From Scatavimonas merdipullorum (GTDB taxonomy: Bacteria; Bacillota; Clostridia; Oscillospirales; Acutalibacteraceae), in contig DVGH01000020.1 in assembly GCA_018712865.1 (NCBI GenBank), forward strand, positions 1 to 64,000: a DNA stretch of 64,000 bases, given 5' to 3'. How positions within the stretch are numbered: the stretch's first letter is position 1; each line of letters opens with the position of its first letter. Below the pieces are notes generated by a model. That model was not told where the DNA came from. It ran no database searches and saw only the letters and a program-made list of their open reading frames with translations. Positions 58,728-64,000 of this stretch are shown here, piece by piece. Both the position numbers and the translations under genes were made by a program.

Positions 58728-59264
58728 ATGGGGTATCCCTATACGCTATTGCGGTCGAAAAGAAAGACGCTTTCGCTGGAAATTACAAAGGATCTGGTTG
58801 TTTTGGTGCGGGCTCCCATGTGGATGTCTGGAAAGGAAATCGACCGGTTTGTAGAAAAAAACGGCGCGTGGATTGAAAAACATATGGAGCAGCAAAGGCG
58901 GCGGAAAGCCTGTATGCCCACACCCGCGCAGGAAGCGCAGCTTAAGAAAATGGCGTGTGCAGTTTTGCCGCAGCGGGTGGCGTATTACAGCCGGCTTATG
59001 GGGCTTGTGCCCCAGGGGATTAAAATCACGTCTGCAAAAACCCGCTTTGGCAGCTGCAGCGTAAAGAACAGCCTATGTTTTTCTTATCTGCTGCTATGCT
59101 ATCCTATGGAAGCGGTCGACTATGTCGTGGTGCATGAGCTGGCGCATATCCGCTACAAAAACCATAAAAAGGAATTTTACGCGCTGATAGAGGCCTATAT
59201 GCCCGATTATAAGCAGCGGCGTAGGCTTTTAAAAAACATGCCAATCCCCACCCGGGAGGCATAG
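58728..59264 (+). CDS. YgjP-like (DUF45) zinc metallopeptidase
   Basis: A 178-residue protein. The zinc motif VVHELAHIRYKNHKKEFYALI gives HEXXH with a third His six residues later, as in the YgjP/WLM group. Upstream are TRFGSCSVKNSLCFSYLLL, with Trp replaced relative to the usual RWGSC, and the N-terminal SLEITKDLVVLVRAPMWMS. The family is often linked to restriction-modification or DNA-repair contexts, but nothing of that kind is near. AAGGGGAC precedes the ATG. The function is not known. Confidence 0.86.
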   Translation: MGYPYTLLRSKRKTLSLEITKDLVVLVRAPMWMSGKEIDRFVEKNGAWIEKHMEQQRRRKACMPTPAQEAQLKKMACAVLPQRVAYYSRLMGLVPQGIKITSAKTRFGSCSVKNSLCFSYLLLCYPMEAVDYVVVHELAHIRYKNHKKEFYALIEAYMPDYKQRRRLLKNMPIPTREA

Positions 59265-59338
59265 GCCTTTACAAAACGGCACGGCCCTGGCTTTGCCTGC
59301 GGCGCTTTAAAAGTTTTTTGCTTTTAAAGAAAAAAGTA

Positions 59339-60880
59339 TTATTTTTTTATGAGCGTTCTTACCCAGTGGATTTCTTCTTTTTTAATTGCACCGGTGACCG
59401 TCATAATTAAAAGGTAAAAAACGACGGCAAGCAAAATCAGCACGACGGTCCATACGCCGTTTGCCGGGATCAGCCCTGTATCGCAAAGCGAATCCAACGC
59501 AAGGCAGGGCAAAAAGCATGCCACAAACGGCTTTATGACCCAATCGAACAAACGGAATTGTATATGCGTGACCTTGATCAGCCGCATGAGGCTTAACAGG
59601 CAGTTTAATACAGCGCTGAAAAACATAACGGCAATCAGGCCGCGTATGCCCCAAATTGGAAGCAAAATAAAAATGAAAACGACCCTGGATACGGAATCGA
59701 TAATATTATAGGTCAGGTAGCGCATTTGCTCGTTTAAGCCCTTAAGCATGCCGTCAACGACAGAGTCCAGGTACAGCAGGGGGGCAAGCGGAGCAAGCAT
59801 GCATATGTAGGCGCCAACCTGTGTGTCGTTATATAAAAGCGCGCCAAGGCTGTCTGCAAAGAAGAAAAAAATGACGGAAACGGGGATAGAAAAAAGCAAC
59901 GCAAACCGCAAAATGCGCTGTGTCATATAATGGATGGAATTTTTGCGCGTAGCAGCTGCGGCTTCCGACATTTCCGGAATCATCAGCATGGAAAAGGACA
60001 TAAGGAAAACGGAAGGAAACAGGATCACGGGCATGGCCATGCCTGTAATCAGGCCATAATCCGACAGCGATTTTTCATAAGAAGCACCGTTCTTTTTAAG
60101 CCCCGCAGGGATCAGCATGTTTTCTGCCGTGCTTAAGCCGGAGCGTAAGCAGGAGCTGAGCGTAACAGGAATGCCGATCCACAGGGCCTTTCTGAAAAAG
60201 TGTGCAACACGCGTGCGTTTGCCCTGCAGGCGCCTGATGTCCAGGCGGTAAAGCACATAGGAGTACCCGCAGCTGAGGATCTCCGCCGCCGTCGTCCCGA
60301 TCGCGACCGCACAGCAGGCATAGGAAAGCCCCATGGGCGCCATTACCCCTACCACGCAGGCAAAAACAGCAATTTCAATAACCTGCTCGAGCAGCTGCTC
60401 GCTGGCTGTTTTGATTGCTGTACGGCGTGCAAAAAAGTAGCCGCGGAAGCAGGCGGACACCGCCATAAACGGCAAACCCGGCGCAAGGACGCGCAAAGAT
60501 AAAACCGTACGTGCGTCGTTTAAAAAATGTGTGCCGATCGCGTCTGAAAAAATAAAAAGCAGCCCGGCGGCCGCAACGCTTAAAATAAGGCTGATAAAAA
60601 GGCATTGGCGCGTAACATACTTTGCTTTTCCGGGCTCTCCGCCCGCAATGCTGTCTGTAACAAGGCGCGTAACAATCAACGTAATGCCGCTGGTTGCAAA
60701 TGTGGTTGCAAAAAAATAAACGGCGCAGATTAGTTGGTAAAGGCCAATGCCCTGCGCGCCGATCATGTTTGACATATACACACGAAAGGCAATACCGATC
60801 GTCCTTGCTACAAGAGAAGTTCCGGTCAATACCGCGGCGTTGAACAAAAAGCGTTTTTTCATCATAGGGCGTTCACTCAT
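59339..60880 (-). CDS. SpoVB-like flippase (MVF/polysaccharide exporter family)
   Basis: A 513-residue protein with about 14 membrane helices. Conserved stretches include VLTGTSLVARTIGIAFRVYMSNMIGAQGIGLYQL, CFRGYFFARRTA, SCLRSGLSTAENMLIPAGL and LDSVVDGMLKGLNEQMRYLTYNIIDS. These match the SpoVB/YtgP subgroup of the MOP flippase superfamily, which moves lipid-linked wall precursors during spore cortex or general wall synthesis. The gene is monocistronic, on the minus strand. No good ribosome site precedes the chosen ATG, and no clear terminator follows. Confidence 0.88.
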   Translation of the reverse strand: MSERPMMKKRFLFNAAVLTGTSLVARTIGIAFRVYMSNMIGAQGIGLYQLICAVYFFATTFATSGITLIVTRLVTDSIAGGEPGKAKYVTRQCLFISLILSVAAAGLLFIFSDAIGTHFLNDARTVLSLRVLAPGLPFMAVSACFRGYFFARRTAIKTASEQLLEQVIEIAVFACVVGVMAPMGLSYACCAVAIGTTAAEILSCGYSYVLYRLDIRRLQGKRTRVAHFFRKALWIGIPVTLSSCLRSGLSTAENMLIPAGLKKNGASYEKSLSDYGLITGMAMPVILFPSVFLMSFSMLMIPEMSEAAAATRKNSIHYMTQRILRFALLFSIPVSVIFFFFADSLGALLYNDTQVGAYICMLAPLAPLLYLDSVVDGMLKGLNEQMRYLTYNIIDSVSRVVFIFILLPIWGIRGLIAVMFFSAVLNCLLSLMRLIKVTHIQFRLFDWVIKPFVACFLPCLALDSLCDTGLIPANGVWTVVLILLAVVFYLLIMTVTGAIKKEEIHWVRTLIKK

Positions 60881-61051
60881 TTCTAATGCGGGTTCTACTA
60901 AACCATATGCGGAAAAGCCGCGAAAAATCCTGCAAAAAACACAAAAAGTATAGATATAATATTTAATTTTCTAATCGAGCATAATATTTATAATCGTTTC
61001 GTATAAACTTTAAATACGTGTACCGTGAAAATGCTGTGAAAGAGGGTTTTT

Positions 61052-61924
61052 ATGAACGACTATATAATCATTACAGACGCCAATACAGACCTTACGCCCC
61101 AAATGGTCGAAGAGCTGGAAATTGCCGTTATGCCTATGCAGTTTTCGATTTTGGGCAAGGATTATCTGCTGTATCCCGACAACAGGGAAATGGATATTAA
61201 AGAATTTTATGATCTGCTACGCAAAGGAAATATGGCGGCAACGGCACAGCTGAATCCCAATGATATCATTCAGGCGTTTACTCCTTATCTGGAAGAAGGG
61301 AAAGATCTGATCTATATAGCGTTTTCTTCTGGGCTCAGCGGGACGTATGCTTCGGCCCGCATGGCAAAGGACGAGCTTTGCCGCCTTTTTCCGAAGCGAA
61401 AGATTATCATTGTGGATTCCCTGGCCGCGTCTATGGGGGAAGGGCTTCTGGTCTGGCATGCCGTCAGGCAAAAACGGGCGGGGCTGGATATAGAGCAGCT
61501 TGAACAATGGGTTTTGGATAACCGCAATCACCTGTGCCATTGGTTTACGGTGGATGACCTGCACCATCTTAAACGCGGCGGAAGGGTTTCTTCCGCAACG
61601 GCGGTGATCGGGTCTGCTTTGGGGATTAAACCGGTTTTACATGTGGACGACCAGGGACATTTGATCCCCGTAAAAAAGGTTCGCGGCAGAAGGCAGTCGC
61701 TCGATGCACTGGTGGATATGATGCAGCAAACGGCGGTCGATCCAAAAAGGCAAACTGTGTTTATCAGCCACGGAGACGCCCTTGACGATGCGCGGTATGT
61801 AGAAAAAAGAGTTCGCGACGCCTTTAAATGCAAGGATATCCATATTAATTATATCGGGCCTGTGATCGGTACGCATTCCGGGCCGGGTACGGTCGCGTTG
61901 TTTTTTATGGGAACGCATAAGTAA
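61052..61924 (+). CDS. DegV-family fatty-acid-binding protein
   Basis: A 290-residue protein. IITDANTDLTPQMVEELEIAVMPM, IAFSSGLSGTYASARMA, VDSLAASMGEGLLV and LKRGGRVSSATAVIGSALGIKPVLHVDDQGHL are the DegV signatures lining the lipid-binding pocket, and the C-terminal GPVIGTHSGPGTVALFF is also diagnostic. DegV/FakB-type proteins bind a fatty acid and present it to the FakA kinase in phospholipid synthesis; whether this one serves FakA is not shown. AGAGGG lies upstream. Confidence 0.92.
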   Translation: MNDYIIITDANTDLTPQMVEELEIAVMPMQFSILGKDYLLYPDNREMDIKEFYDLLRKGNMAATAQLNPNDIIQAFTPYLEEGKDLIYIAFSSGLSGTYASARMAKDELCRLFPKRKIIIVDSLAASMGEGLLVWHAVRQKRAGLDIEQLEQWVLDNRNHLCHWFTVDDLHHLKRGGRVSSATAVIGSALGIKPVLHVDDQGHLIPVKKVRGRRQSLDALVDMMQQTAVDPKRQTVFISHGDALDDARYVEKRVRDAFKCKDIHINYIGPVIGTHSGPGTVALFFMGTHK

Positions 61925-62072
61925 AGCATGCGCCAAAGCGTGTGAACAGATAGATCGTAGGGGGCGGTGCCCGTATCGAACAGAGCGGCGGCAGTACGGC
62001 GCTTGCTTTGTCCGGTGGGGGGATTGCCCCTATGTTGTGTAAAAATCAGTTTTTACGTTTGGAGGCGGTTGT
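61925..62072 (+). other. Leader region of the ABC exporter operon
   Basis: A 148-bp gap with a GTAAAAA/TTTTTAC stem-loop (62039-62056) just before the GGAGG ribosome site. This could be a weak terminator of degV or could affect translation of the exporter. No gene is seen. Confidence 0.35.
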
Positions 62073-63803
62073 ATGCGCAAGCTTTTCCCGTTTTTAAAGG
62101 ATTATAAATTACAGCTGACCATAGGGCCCCTTTGCAAGCTGCTCGAAGCGGTTTTTGAGCTGATTGTGCCGCTTGTCATGGCAAGTATTATTGACACAGG
62201 CGTTGCAAACAGAGATACGGCGTATATTTATAAAATGGGCGGTGTTATGCTGCTGCTTGGTGCAGTTGGGCTTGCAAGCGCCCTGGTTTGCCAAAAGAGC
62301 GCGTCCATTGCCTCGCAGGGGAGCGGAACCAAGCTGCGCACGGCGCTGTTTGCACATATTAATAAACTTTCCTTTCAGGAGCTTGATAAAATCGGCACGC
62401 CGTCGCTGATCACGCGAATGACCAACGACATCAACCAGCTGCAGCTGGCGGTGGCCATGCTGATCCGGCTTGTCATCCGCGCGCCGTTTTTGGTCATTGG
62501 CGCAATTGCCATGTCCTTTACCATTCATGCGGGGCTTGCGTTTGTCTTTGTAATCGCTGCCGTATTGATCGCTGCAATTCTTTATCTTGTAATGAGCCGC
62601 AGTGTGCCGTTTTTTAAGCTGGTGCAGAAAAAGCTGGACAAAATATCGCTGCTTGCAAGGGAAAACCTTTCCGGCAGCAGGGTGATCCGGGCGTTTGGAA
62701 AGCAAAGGGAGGAGCAGGCACGTTTTAATACGTCTGCAGACGAGCTTGCAAAAACGGCTGTGCGCGTGGGAAAACTTTCGGCGCTGCTCAACCCAATGAC
62801 GTATGTGGTGACCAATCTGGCCATCGTAGCGGTCGTGTGGTTTGGAGCGGGATTGGTCGACACAGGGGACATGCTGCCGGGCGAAATTATAGCGCTTGTC
62901 AATTATATGACGCAAATTTTGCTTGCCATGGTGGTCGTCGCCAATCTGGTGGTGATTTTCACCAAGGCGTCCGCTTCTGCCGCGCGGATCAACGAGGTGT
63001 TTGAAACGCGGCCGTCTGTACAGGAGCCGGCGCAGGCAAACACCGCGCCGGTGTTGGGCGCGCCCAAAATAGAGTTTAGGGACGTATCGTTTGGCTATGG
63101 CGGCGAGCAGGTGCTGCGCCATATTGACCTGAAGGTGCAAAAGGGGCAAACGCTTGGGATTATTGGAACAACCGGCAGTGGGAAAAGCACGCTTGTCAAT
63201 CTGATCCCCAGGTTTTACGATGTTTTGCAGGGGGAAGTTCTGGTGGACGGCGTAAACGTAAAAGAATACCCGCTTTCCCTTCTGCGCGGGCAGTGCGGTA
63301 TTGCCCCGCAGAATGCGGTGCTGTTTTCCGGTACCATTGGCGACAACATGCGCTGGGCAAAGGAAGACGCAACAGACCAGGAGATAGAGCGGGCGCTTTC
63401 CATTGCGCAGGCGGAGGATTTTGTAAAAAAGCTCCCGTTTGGGATAGATACGCCCATTACGCAGGGCGGCAAAAACCTTTCCGGCGGGCAGAAGCAGCGC
63501 TTGACAATTGCAAGAGCGTTGCTGCGTGACCCGCAGATCCTGATTTTGGACGACAGCGCCAGCGCCCTGGACTTTGTAACGGACGCCGCCTTAAGAAGGG
63601 CGATCCGCACACAGACAAAGGACATGACGGTGCTCCTGGTTTCGCAGCGGGTTTCGACCGTCCGCGGTGCAGACCAGATTGCCGTGCTTGACGATGGAAC
63701 ACTTGCCGGTGTTGGCAGCCATGAGGAGCTGTTTGCCTCTTGTAAACCGTACAGGGAAATCTGTCTTTCGCAGCTTTCAAGGCAGGAGGTGTCTGCCGGA
63801 TGA
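62073..63803 (+). CDS. ABC exporter half-transporter (degenerate-site subunit)
   Basis: A 576-residue protein fusing a six-helix membrane domain (about 15-310) and an ATPase. Walker A is GTTGSGKSTLVNLIPRFYD, the Q-loop lies in GIAPQNAVLFSGT, the signature is LSGGQKQRLTIARALL, and Walker B is ILILDDSASALD. The catalytic glutamate after Walker B is Asp here, which marks the degenerate ATP site typical of one half of heterodimeric exporters such as BmrCD. The partner gene overlaps its stop codon. It likely exports a lipid, peptide or drug. GGAGG precedes the ATG. Confidence 0.92.
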   Translation: MRKLFPFLKDYKLQLTIGPLCKLLEAVFELIVPLVMASIIDTGVANRDTAYIYKMGGVMLLLGAVGLASALVCQKSASIASQGSGTKLRTALFAHINKLSFQELDKIGTPSLITRMTNDINQLQLAVAMLIRLVIRAPFLVIGAIAMSFTIHAGLAFVFVIAAVLIAAILYLVMSRSVPFFKLVQKKLDKISLLARENLSGSRVIRAFGKQREEQARFNTSADELAKTAVRVGKLSALLNPMTYVVTNLAIVAVVWFGAGLVDTGDMLPGEIIALVNYMTQILLAMVVVANLVVIFTKASASAARINEVFETRPSVQEPAQANTAPVLGAPKIEFRDVSFGYGGEQVLRHIDLKVQKGQTLGIIGTTGSGKSTLVNLIPRFYDVLQGEVLVDGVNVKEYPLSLLRGQCGIAPQNAVLFSGTIGDNMRWAKEDATDQEIERALSIAQAEDFVKKLPFGIDTPITQGGKNLSGGQKQRLTIARALLRDPQILILDDSASALDFVTDAALRRAIRTQTKDMTVLLVSQRVSTVRGADQIAVLDDGTLAGVGSHEELFASCKPYREICLSQLSRQEVSAG

Positions 63804-64000
63804 AAACAAAAAAAGCCGTTGTGCGCATTTTGTCTTACACAAAGCCCTATCTGCGTTATCTGTTGGGCGCGCTGCTGTGCGCGGTGGTAAGTGTTTGCCT
63901 TACGCTTTTGGGGCCGGTGCTGGTGGGCGATGCAATTGATTTTATTATTGCAAAGGGGCAGGTGGATTTTGCAAATGTGGCGAAAATTCTGCTGGTTTTG
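63800..64000 (+). CDS. ABC exporter partner half-transporter (partial, runs off the window)
   Basis: The first 67 codons are visible, starting ATG 63800 within the previous gene's stop (ATGA overlap) after GGCAGGAGG. The peptide begins MKTKKAVVRILSYTKPYLRY, followed by the first membrane helix (LLGALLCAVVSVCLTLLGPVLVG) and DAIDFIIAKGQVDF. This is the typical N-terminus of the second subunit of a heterodimeric ABC exporter. The ATPase domain lies outside the window; I predict it has a complete Walker B glutamate. Confidence 0.85.
   Translation, partial: MKTKKAVVRILSYTKPYLRYLLGALLCAVVSVCLTLLGPVLVGDAIDFIIAKGQVDFANVAKILLVL

Noticed and set aside
1..64000. tRNA, rRNA, CRISPR arrays, IS elements, prophage
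   Set aside because: No cloverleaf sequences with CCA-type ends, no spaced identical repeats, no transposase or integrase genes were recognised on either strand.

Overview
The window looks like the chromosome of an anaerobic, endospore-forming Gram-positive bacterium of the class Clostridia. The best guess is an Oscillospiraceae/Ruminococcaceae-like genome of middling GC; this is an inference from gene content, not a database match. The basis is a HrcA/CIRCE heat-shock operon, strong GGAGG-type ribosome binding sites with frequent TTG and GTG starts, sporulation and germination genes (spoIIID, ypeB, a SpoVB-like flippase), and anaerobe oxygen-defence genes (rubrerythrin, rubredoxin, FprA flavoprotein). 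I saw no rRNA, tRNA, CRISPR array, insertion sequence or phage gene.

Layout, 0-24 kb. Two small membrane proteins (minus strand) precede hrcA-grpE-dnaK-dnaJ-prmA, driven by a consensus promoter and a perfect CIRCE operator. Next come an unknown membrane protein with an acidic tail, an Mrp/NBP35 Fe-S carrier, lexA with a likely SOS box, a DUF554 protein, a YtrA-type GntR/ABC module, asnB, an M14 peptidase, nudF, a small membrane protein, ribF, and a single-chain purL. A four-gene minus-strand operon (21.7-24.8 kb) follows. It encodes a secreted ricin-lectin protein with a caspase-like C-terminal domain and three membrane-anchored partners, and it is the least explained and most interesting part of the window.

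Layout, 25-42 kb. A CpXC protein and a small helical protein lead into a minus-strand cell-wall cluster: alpha/beta hydrolase, membrane-fused MurF, Ddl, and a lipoprotein GH3 glycosidase. Rubrerythrin, the KtrB/KtrA potassium uptake system and a small XRE regulator follow. Then comes the phosphate regulon pstS-pstC-pstA-pstB-phoU-phoP-phoR behind 11-bp-spaced TTTACA repeats that look like PhoP boxes.

Layout, 42-64 kb. This part holds ypeB, rubredoxin and FprA, a HAD phosphatase, a second YtrA-type GntR/ABC module, two-subunit class I fumarase, a YfhO-like membrane protein, spoIIID behind a sigma-E-like promoter, a response regulator/kinase/HtrA envelope-stress unit, a YgjP-like metallopeptidase, a SpoVB-like flippase, DegV, and a heterodimeric ABC exporter whose second half runs off the end.

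Most genes sit in short co-directional operons separated by clear intrinsic terminators. Unexplained signals include a 640-bp stretch before asnB with no recognisable gene, a consensus promoter pointing into the 3' end of the M14 peptidase gene on the opposite strand, and several perfect palindromes next to promoters.
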